A program made the translations under genes and the position numbers. 64,000 nt of DNA, from the NCBI RefSeq assembly GCF_042242105.1, contig NC_092026.1, positions 16,976,691 through 17,040,690 on the forward strand, written 5' to 3'. The DNA comes from Pempheris klunzingeri (taxonomy: Eukaryota; Chordata; Actinopteri; Acropomatiformes; Pempheridae). The notes below the pieces were generated by a model. It did not search any database. It was not told the origin of the DNA and saw only the letters and a list, made by a program, of their open reading frames with translations. Of this stretch, positions 1 to 13,400 are shown in pieces; position 1 is the stretch's first letter; each line of letters begins with the position of its first letter.

Positions 1-3000
1 TGGCAAAACGAATGAGACGGCCTTTTAACTTCTATGACATTTTAGATGGAACTTTCTGAGGCTGGCTGTGGAGACGGGCAAGATATTAAGCAGGTCAGGA
101 TGGAGGACGTAAAACATAGAGGATGCTTAATCTTTTGAGTGTATTCCAACAAGTAATCCCTGAGTAGATTTCCAAATTAAAGCTTTGGATACGTTATGAT
201 GACACACACAGTCACACACAAACACAAGTGGGCATGCATGCACTCACATATTCAAATGATATTTTCAGCCTAGATGGTTAACAAGTTTGTGATAAATGAT
301 TTGCTCAAAGGTCCAAGTTGTTTCTCATCGCGCCTACTGTAGAGTTCAGGCCAATGCTTATCCCCTCACATCTTAAAGCCACTGTGCATCAAGGATTAGG
401 GCTGCCAACTTTTGCCCTTGACTGGATGGATATTTGCATGGAAACCCACCGCCTCACCCCCGCCCTCCATAGAGGGAAAACACTTTGCTGCAATTGGCAA
501 GTGACACAAACTGCAGGAGACTGATGGTACACTCTCAGGGATACCACCTAGAAATAACATAAACCTGGTAGGAAAGAGCTTTCTCAGAGCTATGACACAC
601 CCGAGGTTATGTTGCTTCGGTTACACACTTGTGAACTTACATGAATGTTTAAAGGAGCATACCAAAGCATTTGACTATTTTCAAATGCATGCTGCCAGTT
701 TGATATTTTTGAGAGTATTTTTCTTGGCATTGTGTCTGATGTCCATTCATTTCTGTACAGAATGAAATCAGTGGTGGAAGAAGTATTCAGTATTCAATAC
801 TACACTGTGAAAATACACTGTGAAAGTCCTGCAGAACCTGTCCTGAGTAAAAGTATGTAGGTATTATCAGCAAAATGTACTTAGTATCAAAAATAAAATA
901 AGTCATTCTGCAGAAAAGTAGTCCCTGACATGTGGATATTGCATTTTACTGCTGTAGATGTTTAAGGTTGAGCTGATTTGATGCACTTTATATACTGTCA
1001 GGTAGTTTAATCTACAACAATACATTATGGTCTGCTTCATGATGATATATTTGAATAGTTTATTTTGCTTAAAAAGCTTTAGAATTTCGTCAACACATTA
1101 AGGAGCACTTAATCCTTACGTTTATCAGGGAAAAAAATCACATTCAAACTCACCAGTTTTGGTGATCAATGGTTTTCACCTGACAGTAAGGGTATGAAAT
1201 TCTGTAATCTGAAACATCACAAGTAACTAAGTCTGTCAGACCAATGCAGTGGAGTAAAAAGTGCAGTATTTACTTCTGAGATGCAGTAGAGTAGTATGAA
1301 ATTGCATAAAATGAAAATACTTTAGTAGAATCTTCTGGCATTCGCTCTCTTTATAGAGTACAAGTACCTCGTATTTGTACTTCAGTACTGTACTTGTGTA
1401 AATGTAAATGTACACTATAGAAGGCACACAGACTAGAATGACTGTGTATTCTGCTCCTCCCTGTGCAAACAGTACCAGCAATTTACGCTGCGGATGTGGA
1501 TGTTGTCTGTGTGGAGGAAGGTCAGATCCCACAGCGAGTACACGTGGCATAGCAGCACTCCTCGAGGAGCGCTAACTCGGGATGAACCCATGTAAGAGCA
1601 GTCTCCAGGGCAGTCGCTGCACTGCAGAGACCTCAGGGACATGCGCCTAAACGGTGTCTTGTTTTTACAGCAGCATCTAATTGCAAGAGAAGCCTCACAT
1701 TCATAACATTGTGGCCGACAGTGTGGTAATAAGATTAGCAACCACAACATTAGATTTAGGACTGTGTGTGTGTGTGTGTGTGTGTTGTTTGCTAGGCAGC
1801 CAAACCTGAGCACAGACAACACCTTTGTTTAATATTACAAGCGGAGGAATAACAACACCATCAAATCACTGTGTCCTACAAGAGCTCATTACTTGTTAAG
1901 GAAGTTAGTTGAATTCTTTGACATGAAAATTTTGACTTATTTCATTTAAACTGATTTCATACTTTCCATTAATTACACGATTGTATGGAAATAGAGTTGC
2001 AGCAGTTATTTTCAATACTGATTAATGTAGATATTAATTTATAATTGTCAATGAAGAGATTAAAATGTATTTATCACATATTTTTATCACATACTACAAA
2101 CCAGTAGTGACGTCTTCTTCTTTTGACCTACCAACAGCGCTAAACCAGAGGATTTCCAATTTACAGGAGAAAAGCAGCAATTCCTCTCAACTGAGAAGCT
2201 TAAACCAAAGAATATTTGGCATTTTCATTTGAAAAATTACTGAAATTACTAATCGATTATCAAAATAATAAAACTAAAAAAACTGGATCAATTTTGCTAT
2301 GTTGAGGAACCAGTTTTATTCAATGTTCCTTGAATACAGCATGAAGAACATTTGCAGTGGTGTGTTTTGTCACACTGAGTGAAAGAGATGAACAGATTGG
2401 TGGCAGGTTGAACAGCGCAGCAGAGAAGGAAACAGCCAGACAGGAAGATGCTGCTGGCCTCACACAGCCTCCCCTGTCCTCACTGCTGGATATTAGCGAG
2501 CATTCCTGCTTAGCTGGCTGGTTGGTGAGATCTACAGCTGTTCTCACAGCAGCGCTCGGCCGTCCAGCTGTTTCCCGGCCATTACGAAATTATTCTGCAC
2601 TCAGATTGACATGGCAGTCCAGCTTGTTCTCAGCTGCTGGACTTAAATATTTGCTGTAATGCCACTATGCTGACAATGAAGATCAGAGATGGAAGCATGG
2701 AGCTGAAAATTTTTGAACTGCTATTTGATATCCATCTGGCACAGTGTAATCCCTTTTGCTCCAGTGCATTTTAGTGCCCCAGCCTGCAAAAAAAGTGCAC
2801 TCTTCAGTTGAAATAATGGCGTTTATAGCAGTGTATGTACTTACTGACTCATCCGCTTCTCTACCATGTGGAGTCAAAGGCCACAGAGCGCCACATGTAG
2901 ATACTGGTACAGCAAGCTTGCACGCTAGCACAGCTGTATCAGCCCCAGCTGCCTTTGATTTAATTGTGCAAAGCCTTTGTTTACCAGTGTTGTCCAATAA

Positions 3001-3039
3001 TCATCTGTCCTCTGCCATTCAACTATCTGTGAATTACAG
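1..3039. other. Intron sequence of the sodium channel gene (5' part of window), no exon found
   Basis: This stretch precedes the first recognisable channel exon. In SCN genes the exon before the 142-nt DI pore exon is a tiny one of about 64 nt that encodes the end of the S5-pore extracellular loop. I looked for a Cys-Gly-Asn-containing segment with a donor and did not find one, so it probably lies upstream of the window. The region holds a repeat copy (768-1415), a short GT microsatellite near 1764-1784 and AT-rich unique sequence. Open frames here show no recognisable domain. Confidence 0.6.
768..1415. repeat. Dispersed teleost-type repeat, family B (non-autonomous element)
   Basis: Begins with a GTGGTGGAAGAAGTATTCAG-like end. 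It contains characteristic blocks (TGCAGTGGAGTAAAAAGTGC near 1245) and ends with alternating AGTAC/GTACTT motifs near 1360-1410. The same block order, more diverged, occurs at 41873-42360, and part of it at 28355-28470. I recognise this as an abundant dispersed repeat of fish genomes, but cannot assign a database name. Boundaries are approximate. Confidence 0.65.
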
Positions 3040-3723
3040 GAAATGCCCAGATGGATTCGACTGCCTAAAAGTAGGGAGAAATCCAAACTATGGCTACACC
3101 AGCTTTGATACCTTCGGCTGGGCTTTTCTGGCTCTCTTCAGACTCATGACACAAGACTACTGGGAAAAACTGTTCCATCAGGTGCAATTTTACTCTATAA
3201 GTGTAAACAAAAAGGAGTGTTTATTACCCAAAGTCTGAACTGTCTCTTACAGTGTTAATTAGACTTTAGGTACTGTTGCTTAAATGTTTAGACCGGATAG
3301 GGGATTTAGATAAAAAGAGTAAAACTAAGAATTAGTTAATTTCTGTTTTATAATTATCAGACTGTCTGTCTTTTTCCATCTTCAACTTCTTTGTGTAGCA
3401 ATGAGTCCCCAAATCGTAGCAAATGATGGAGTAAAATGTTATCCATCATAACCACAGACTGTGTCAACACTACAAACACATGACTCGTGAATCTGACTGT
3501 ACTGACTTCATGTGTGCTCCCTCAGACGCTGCGCTCGGCAGGGAAGACCTACATGGTTTTCTTTGTGCTGGTAATCTTCCTGGGCTCCTTCTACCTGGTC
3601 AACCTCATCCTGGCTGTGGTGGCCATGGCCTATGAGGAACAGAATCAGGCAACCATTGCTGAGGCCTGGCAGAAGGAGAGGGAGTTTCAGCTGGCTATGG
3701 AGCACCTTCGCAGAGAGCAAAGA
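3040..3723 (+). other. scn5la: Nav domain I pore loop and S6 (two exons)
   Basis: The exon at 3040-3181 starts with the last base of a split codon and encodes the DI re-entrant pore ending [14 protein letters not shown]. The Asp is the DI residue of the DEKA filter. The following Tyr is the position that sets tetrodotoxin affinity (aromatic in sensitive channels, Cys in mammalian Nav1.5). The exon at 3526-3723 encodes S6 ([17 protein letters not shown]) and the start of the I-II linker. Introns use GTGCAA and GTAGGT donors. Confidence 0.95.
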
Positions 3724-6700
3724 GTAGGTGCAACACAAACTGTCAGCAAGGACATATTTTCATGTGTGCTTTGAACTTCCTGTAACACTACCTCTTTCTG
3801 TGTGAAGTTGGCAGCAAAAAGGCAAGCACAGGACACGGACTCAGTGTTGTCCCCAGAGTTGTCTCCGTTTTGTCTGAAGACAGGCAGCATACGTCGAAGC
3901 AGCAGCAGAAGAAGAAGATCGCACAGGACGTTGTCAGAGGAAACAGCAGAGGAAGCTGCTGAGGAGAAGTTTGACCCACTGGATGAGCCAATGGTACATC
4001 ATCCAGACATCACATGCTTAACGTTTCTTGCAGTCTTTGCTGTTCTTATTAAAAACCACAGGAGCTAATGTGTCCTCTGTGTTTCTGTAGCCTCCTCTGT
4101 CTCCCCTTCCAGCACACCCTCTGCTGGCCACGCTCTCCTCTCACCCTCTCAGCACCAGGAGAGGAAGCCAGATCAGCATCTTCAGCTCTTTCCGGGCACG
4201 CAACAACTCAGAGGCTGACTTCGGGGATGACGAGTACAGCGTTCATGGGGACACCTCCAGGAGTCGAGCCAATTCAATAGCAACACCCTGGAAGAGAAGG
4301 ACGGGCAGTGTGCGGAGCCACTGCTCCCAGATCTTCACTCCCAGCCTCAACATCAATGGCCGGCTCAACATCTCCTTAGACCAGAATGGGGTCACTACTG
4401 TGGGTCTGCTCACTCCCTCCTCCATGCCTGCCTATAGCATGGAGAGGGTCCTGGAAGACACAGTGAGTGTTAGAGACCTCTGTGTAGTTAGAAAATCCTG
4501 CCAGAGAGAAAAAGACTTTTTTATTATGATGTTGTATTCTAAATTTCTAATACTGTGATAACATCACCTTCATCTTAACTGATAGCGATCTTAATTGACA
4601 GCCCACCAAATAAAAGGAGAAGTATTTAAATTTTGGTTGTTTTGTGTCTCACAGAAGCTCACCAGTGCAGAGGACACAGCTCCCAGAACTCTCCTCCAGC
4701 CTTCTCCGACCGTGACTGAGCCTCCTCCGGTGCAAAGGAAAAGAGGGCTGAGCTCTGTCAGCTTCCTCAGTGATGCCATGGATGGTAGGTCCTTTTCAAT
4801 ATTAAAGGAACAGTTTGATATTTTGGGAAAATATTTGCCTCCTTTGTGCACACTTATTTGCTCACTTGCTGAGTGTTAAATGAGAACAACAGTACAGCTG
4901 TAATGTCTGTATGAAAAAAGTAAAGCTAGAGCCAGCAGCTGGGTAGCTTAGCTGAAAGCAAATAGGCGATTTTCAAAAATGTCAAACTACTCCTTTAACC
5001 TTGTAAAAATCCAGTAGCCCGTCGGTGGGCCAGGGTAGGGTTAGGATATGGATCAAATGAAGCCTGATACATGCATGTTGTAAGGGTGAGGGCTGGGTGG
5101 AAAGTTAAGAGGTTTAAGATTGCTCTTTTGGCTCTCGCTTTGTCGAGCCTCAGACACCTACTGCAGATTGAAGCTAGCATAACACTAACATAAAAGGTTT
5201 CAGGCCATGTTCACTTGTGTTTGAAAAGAAAGAAAAAGCAAGCTTAAGTTTACTTTTGATGGGTGAATTTAAAGACAGGCCTGCCGATGAATAGCTGACC
5301 TTGTTGTCTCTTTGCAGAGCTGGAGGAGTCGAGGCAAAAGTGCCATCCCTGCTGGTACACATTCGCCAAGAAGTACCTGATATGGGACTGCTGCCCATGC
5401 TGGCTGAAGATGAAGGAGCGTGTGAAGTTCATGGTGATGGATCCTTTCCTGGATCTGGGTATCACCATATGCATTGTGCTGAACACCCTCTTCATGGCCT
5501 TGGAGCACTACCCCATGACTGAGGAGTTCAACACGATGCTTTCAGTGGGCAATCTGGTAAGGGGGTTTTAATGATAGGGATGGACATGTTTCCAGCATTT
5601 CCAGACACACTTCCTCCTAAGTGCTGTTGGCTGAGCAGTGTAGAGGACTGAAAGCCTCGCTGAGAATCAAGTAAAGAGGAGAGATGAATGGCATTCATTC
5701 AGATAATGTATTTCTATATCAGACAGCTGGGATTTTTATAGCCAGTGCTGTGCAGGATTGAAGGTCAAACAGGGCCATGTTTATCCTTTGTCACTGGTTC
5801 TGCTTCAGACTACTTGTGATTATCCTTGGCAAAAGGAAGTATTTTTAGCAGGAGGTGGAGCTAAAGCCCTGTTATGACCAGAAGCTCACACAAGAAAACG
5901 GACTCAAATACTCAATACAAGGCAAACAGATGGTAAAAAGGTAGTTTATTGTTGAACGCGAAGAAAAGGCACCAAAAACAGACACAATCAAAAAAATACT
6001 TACTGAAAAATACTAACCTGATTAGACTCCAACACTCTCAACACAATACTAATCAAACAGTACTGTATATTTTTGGGGCCATAAAACCAAATCAGTGAGC
6101 TAAAAAACACTAAAACGCTCTCTGAGTGGAACTGCAGAGTTGCTGGGTTAATTATTTGTGAGTCACAACAAGTAACAATGTACATAGTCCACTGATCCAT
6201 TGTTAAAATACAAATATTGATAAGTGCAGCTTTAAATAAAGAAATACATATGTTTGTGTAATATTCCACTTTAATAGGAAATGTTGGTTCTTTTTCCACC
6301 TCTTCTTGTTTTCTTGCCCCTCTGTGTCTTTTCCAGGTGTTCACAGGGATCTTTACAGCTGAGATGGTGCTGAAGCTGATTGCCCTGGACCCCTACTACT
6401 ACTTCCAACAGGGCTGGAATATATTTGACGGCGTGATTGTTTGCCTTAGTTTGATGGAGTTGGGTCTCTCCAATGTGGAGGGCTTATCTGTCCTGCGATC
6501 TTTCAGACTGGTAACAGAAATCTTTCATGCATGTACATTTAAAAAACAAAAAGTGCTTTTCACCACTCTTTATTACTTATTGATAATTATTTGAGGTTGT
6601 AAGGATAGAGAGTATTGCATGCTGTATAGATTGTAAAACCCCTTAAGGAAAATTTGTGATTTGTGTTATTGGGCTCTATAAATAAGATTGCCTCGACTTA

Positions 6701-9700
6701 ACTATTTGGCTTTTTATTCCGTTTACAAATGCAGCAAATCAAAGGTGATAAATGCATAAGCCTAATTGTGCATGACACATTTTTATGTAGTGCATTAAAC
6801 TAAAATTAATACTAATGCAACCTAGAAGTTCCCTGTTTGTTTTTGCATTAGCAGTAAAAGCAAACAGGAGTGTCTGTGACTGAGGTTTGGCCGACTGTTC
6901 AATCAGTCCTAACAATGAGAAAACACTCATCTTCACCTTTCTCTCTTCATCAGTTACGAGTCTTCAAGCTGGCAAAATCCTGGCCCACTCTCAACACTCT
7001 CATCAAGATCATCGGCAACTCTGTGGGCGCCCTGGGAAACCTGACGCTAGTGTTGGCCATCATTGTCTTCATCTTCGCTGTGGTGGGCATGCAGCTGTTT
7101 GGCAAAAACTACCAAGACTGTGTGTGTAAGATCTCCATTGACTGTCAGCTGCCCCGCTGGCACATGAAGGACTTCTTCCACTCCTTCCTGATCGTGTTCC
7201 GGGTGCTGTGCGGGGAATGGATTGAGACAATGTGGGATTGCATGGAAGTAGCCGGGCAGCCACTCTGTATCCTGGTGTTCATGTTGGTCATGGTCATAGG
7301 GAACTTGGTGGTGAGTACAATATCAGACATTTTACATGGTTTAAAATGCCTGTTAACATATCTCATGACTGAAACGTACATTGAATTGATCATAGAAACA
7401 ACTGTGAAGCCAAAGCCTGATGTGGCTTATTCCTCATAGACCACCATTGTTGTCCAATATCTCAGACTTGGTTCCTACATTACGATGAACATGGTCACTG
7501 TAGTTTATTTTGAGTCAATACTAAAAAAAGTTACTAGTGAAAATATTCGCTAGCACACAACCTCCTCAGCTCAAAATTGTCCCTAAACAAAAGCACTATT
7601 TACTCCTGCCAGAGTAACTTTTTGCTAAAAGTGGATTATTCAGCTTTTGAAATGAATATATATATAATATATATATAATTTATATACCTACATGATTAAT
7701 GTATTTTCCTGAACAAGGTACATCTTTTAGAGTTCATTATTGGATATAATACAATAACAATAACAAAACTCCATCATATCGTCAGCCTTATCCATTAACT
7801 GTATATGTTAACAGGAAGTCTGCCTAGAGGGAAATTCATTTGCGCATCAGTGCAACCAACTGTAATTGCTGTCAAATCCAAAAGATGACGTAATGAGTAA
7901 TCAGGGATTACGCTGCACAGTTAGGATTGGAGATTCCATATCATCAAGATGGGACTTCCTTGAACAGTTCTTGGTGCCATTCAACTCAGATATCTGTGTA
8001 GCTACAATGGTTTGAGTATTTTTCCTTCCTTGAATACGTGCTAGTCACTGAGATAGAGGTTGTGTCACGGCATCATGCTAACTGTTTTGCAGATTAGCAT
8101 TAGTGGCCTTGAAACAACTCACGTCTGGACAACATATAAACCATCTGTTGTCCCTCCTAAGCAATATATGTATTATCTGCTGTCATGCAAACTGTAGCCA
8201 CAACAGACACTGTCTGCGTTAGGAACGGCTTTACTCTATGACCAATGGGGCTGAATGCTTTATCCACTACTAATGAACAAAGCTTTATAGGTGAAATTAT
8301 GACCCGTGGACTGTATCTTCTCGCCTCCTTTGCACTAGGGTGTAAGTTTTACATGAAACTCAGCATGCAGCTGTTCCTATAAAAGTAGTTCATCGGTGTG
8401 ACGACTCTGTTTGTACACAACTGCTGACCGTCTGTGCCATAGCAGGAATACTTACATCCGTTGGTCCACCCATATGGTGATATCCAGCTGTGTCCTGTAA
8501 GCTAACGTTAATGAGAACAGGAAAAAAAAAAAGAAAAAAGCCAGCAGTCGCAGCATTTATTTAAGGTCAAAGTAGTTTTTCTTAGAATGTGTCGTAATTT
8601 TAGTTCTTGAAATATATAAAATCACATGTTTTAGTGCTGTAGTCTGTTTTTGTTGTACAATTTAGTATTAAAAGAAGATTTAGGCTTTATTACTATATTA
8701 TTACAATATATATATATATTTTTTGTGCCCAAATCCACTTTCAGTCTGTTTCTAAGGGTGTGTTTAGATTCCAGAACATAAATTACCAGGCGATACAGTA
8801 TATATAATGCAAGTCCAAACAAGATGTGCTACCAGGTGGCTTTTCCATTTCATCCTGAGCACATATTAGAATAGTATTACACACTCAAATATGAGCATCA
8901 CCGGAACCACAATCAATCCAGTTTTGTCAGATGTTTTAAAACCCTGTCAGGCTTTTAAAAAAATGGAGCTGGGCTTTGAGTGTGGAGTTCCTGTTGGATA
9001 CAGTTCAAACACCTGTTCCCAGCATGCCCTTTGTTCCCTCTGCTTTGCTCTGATATGTATCTGTCTGTTGCAAATGTTTCAACTCTAATATATCTGTCAG
9101 TGTTTTCCCGGTTGCTGACTGTCACTGTTTTTCATGCAGATCTATAGATGATAAACCACCATGCCATTGGATGCTTAATATCAGCTTCTCAGAGTTTAGC
9201 ATTTCCTGACAATTAGATATCTTTATAGTCATGATCATACCATACCACAGACAGCTGTTAAACAAGAGCAAGATTATACCACTCAACCACTGAATCTGTT
9301 AAAATCTAAAGAGCTTGGAGGGTGGTGCCTTTCCAAAACCAAAAGCATAAGGGAATGGATTAAACTGTGTATTTATCTGTTGTAACATAAGCTGCAAAGG
9401 TCAGCATGCCCATCTAGCATATTAGCTACAGTAGTAACCTTGCGTTATTTCCAAAGGCACAGGGCTTGTCATTAGCTAATTACTGTGTATAATTATTTTG
9501 TGGAGGTACATGTTACATTATTTGGTTTAGGTTTTATCTCTGCCGTAACTCCAGACAATCTTGCACTAGGTAAGCACATCACATCATCAAATCTACTAAA
9601 AGTCAAGCACACTGTTACAAACATTAAATAATAAATCTAGCCATTTTGTCACTTAACTGTCTGTTTTATAGTTTTATAGGAAGTATCCTATTAAATGATC

Positions 9701-10395
9701 CAATTATTTTAGAATGGATAACATTCAAATTAAGTATTAAATAAGTATTGTACATAATGTCTTTTCAGCCAACAAAATCCACGTTTGCCAGCCAGAAAAT
9801 GAAGAGTCCGTTTTTGTTTATTTCTTTGTGAAATTGAAGCCCCACCTCTCTAAAAATGACTTTAGAGGGTTAAATCTGCCATGGTTATTTTGGTAAACTG
9901 TGCCAATAACAGTAACTAAGGCAGCAGGGCGTAACAAATGAACAGGTACAAAGGTCTACTCTACCTCCAGCACCATTAGATCGTCTTTTCTGTGGTGGTT
10001 TCACACCAGTTCGCACCTTCTGACTCTTAACATCCTCAGTATAGCTTTAAATACTCATTAAATCTGTGCTTTCATGGTGGTGAAACGACTTAAAGAGCTC
10101 AGTGCAGTTTCTCTTGTACAGCTGCTGGATACAGACACCTTCAGTGCATCTGTTGCCTTGTCAGGGCAAAGACCAGATCACAAACAGTGCTCCTTATAGA
10201 GTTTAATGGACAGAAACCTCCTCTGCACATGAATCGTGGGAAAGCTGTTTATCCAAGGGATTATCCAGGATGCTTGGGGGCGAGAAGGTCGGAGGGCAGT
10301 CATCACTAATCATCTGCTCATGCTCCCCATCTCTGACTGGCTCAGTGGCTAAAGATGATCCCTACCAACTGTGCACATCACACATGCACACAGGC

Positions 10396-10431
<36 letters not shown>

Positions 10432-13400
10432 CTACTGTGCAGAGATGTGCTTGATGCTGCTGCTCTCTAAACTAGTACACAGATTACTTGGGAGTTGGAT
10501 GTTTGGAAACTTGAGTTCAGTGTAGCTGAAAGCACCCAAAGCCATATGTGTCTGAGCATATCTGGGTAGAATATCCTCCTGAATTAACAGTGCAGGATTT
10601 GTCAGTGTTGACAAAATATGTGGGATATTATGTCATGCACTTATCTTACAGGCTAAACTAAGTATGGAGAGACAATGGTGGCATAAATGCAATATAAATA
10701 CAGCATTTTCTGCTACATTGGGGCCTTATGGCTATGAACTGATTACAGTGTTCTGATAATTTCTCCAAATCAAATGTAATGTTCCATAACATTTGTCTGT
10801 CAACAGGTGTTGAATCTTTTTCTGGCTCTGCTGCTCAGCTCCTTCAGCTCCGACAACCTCTCTGCTCCAGACGAAGACGGTGATTTGAACAACATCCAGA
10901 TCGCCATTGGACGCATCAACTGCGGTGTCTCCTGGATCATCACGAGCATCATCAATTTATTCAACCGCAGCTTGAAGCGCCGAAAGCACAAGGCCAAAGA
11001 GGCCACTCAGGCCATCAGGCTGGTAGGAAACCACGTGGAAAGCAACGGGGGAATTTCTGGACGTTATGGAGAGAAGTACGTCATACCAGAGGAGGACAGC
11101 TACATGACAAACCCGAACTTGACTGTCATTGTTCCTATCGCACCGGGAGAGTCGGATGTGGAGTTTCTCGAGGAGGAGGAGATTTCCGAGTCATCAGAGG
11201 ATGAAGACACCAAACTGGTGAGTTTTTCACTTCCAAATGTCTGTGTTTACACCAAACCATCATCTTTGCACAGTATTCTATCTGCTAAAATATATATTAT
11301 TTAATACATTTAGAGAGTAAAATAATACTTCATCACATGCTGCTCTGCTCTCTATGGGTTGTAATGCTTGAATATTTTGCACATAATCCAGAGGTGCACT
11401 TCAGTAACATCAAAACTGTTGTTTTACCTTTGGAAACTATTACTACTGCTGTTACATCACTACTTTGGGAGATGTACACACTGAAACTTTACATAAAAAT
11501 CAACAGTGTCAGAAAGCAAGAAGAATCCAAGTTAGTTCGGTTTCTGTGAGACACTTGTATATCCTCCTGGTGTTGGACACAGGTTTTGGTGGATCAGGAT
11601 CTGTAGGTCTGGATCTCTAGATGAAGTAAATTTATCCAAGTTGTTTTCATGCTTCTTGCCTGGTGCATGCTGGGATAAACTTCAGCAACCCCTGCTGGCA
11701 ACAAACAGGAAAAAGACAACACATTCAAATGCATTTTAGCAAATGTAAATATAGCAGCCTTACATCTCTCCCTTTTACAGACATACTGCTATGATACTAA
11801 AAACATGAAGGCTTTATTTCAAGGATTTCCTCATAATTTCTTTGGATGTGTCCGGAAAATAGTCACATGCAGTAATTTGATACTCTTGTAGGGAAAATAG
11901 CTCTATTCAAAACCAAGCAAATATTATTTCATTATTCATTTATCGTTGAAATGTTTAGGTGCAGTTGCCTTACAGTGAACTGAATCTCAAGTGTATTCTA
12001 CAAATCAATTAGAATTAACTAATTCGAAATGTGCTAAACAAGACTGCTTCTATTTTCTCAATGAATGGCAAATTACATGTTCAAATGGCTGATGTGTGGT
12101 CAGTTTCAACAACCGCACTGTAACTGCAGTATATTTCTAAAGTTTTATATTCATGTAAATGCACAGAGTTTTGGTTCCTGTTTTTAGGCTTCGTTTATAT
12201 TGTTGTCATACTATTTACACCACAAGCAAAAGAAGAAAAATGTTCTACATATTGATGTAATGGAAACAATGAAACCAGGATGACCTGAGGTGACATGATT
12301 TTAGTGGCAGGTCGTTTACTGGCTCTGTGCACAAGATGTCACCAGAAAGTTTTTCAAGGATTCAAGCTCAGGATCCAGCTCAGTGTTTGTTTTGACTCCT
12401 AGTTTTAAGTGAAATAATATCCATCAAGTTGCAGAATGTAATTGGTTTCCAATCCTCCAATTCTTATTTGTTACTCTGCCTGTCATTCAGGCAGGAAGAG
12501 CACGGTGAAGGGAGGAGGGGGGGCAATGTGGAAGCTCTCCGGACACATAAGCTGTTAATCTGCCAAGCAGACGTGAGCTCTGACGGAGGCTAGTCCTCTG
12601 GTGGTACAAATATAACTTGGGAATCCAGATGTTTTATTTCAGTTTCAACAACACAGTCATTTAGAGTTAACGTCTTGCAGTGAACATCTGGCAAAATCTC
12701 TCAGAAAGCTGGATGACCAAAATAAAAATATATATTTGTATGTTTTTCCTTTTGTAATTCATAAATTAACCACACCTAACCCCAATTTGTTGCATCATTA
12801 ACAATTATAGAAACTCAACAGCAAGTTCCTGAGGCGGCTGATGCAGGGACAGTTTACCTATTAGGAGTTGCCCTAATGTTAGCTGTCACTGACACCAGTT
12901 GTGAGTGTTTCAGTGTCCCGTACTTCAGCCAGTGGGACATTATCACTATATCATACTGCTGACAAAATCTTGTCATTAGCCATCTTTCTGTGTGCCACAA
13001 TGTTTGGCTGACATCAGATGGTCATGTGGATCACGTGGATCAGAGGTTTTCAAAAGTTTGCACTTGACATGAAAAGGATCTCTTAATAGGCCCTTTCACA
13101 GAAGTTATTTTAACATGTCACAGTAGGAAAAGCACAGGTGGTCCTGGTGTTGTGCGCGCTGACTCGCTGTGACACTTACTGGGACTCTGAATAGATCTGA
13201 GCCAGTGTTAATGTTATTAGTAAAACCTGTGCTTTACTTCTGTGAAAAAGGCCTAACATTGTAGGGACAATATTAGCAAGGCTCTGCACAACCACACAGG
13301 TGTTTGCACATCTTACTCTGGTTGATTAGACCTCTACTCTAGGTGAAGTTGGATAGAACTATGCTAAAACAACAAATATTCTAAACAAATATATTCTAAT

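Noticed and set aside
1433..1822. Minus-strand open frame of 129 codons with several cysteines
   Set aside because: Partly made of a CA/GT repeat (His-Thr run), no recognisable domain, no splice context, inside a channel intron.
2756..3039. Upstream in-frame extension of the DI pore exon
   Set aside because: The open frame continues into the intron by chance. The conserved protein begins after the ACAG acceptor at 3039, and the upstream residues do not match Nav channels.
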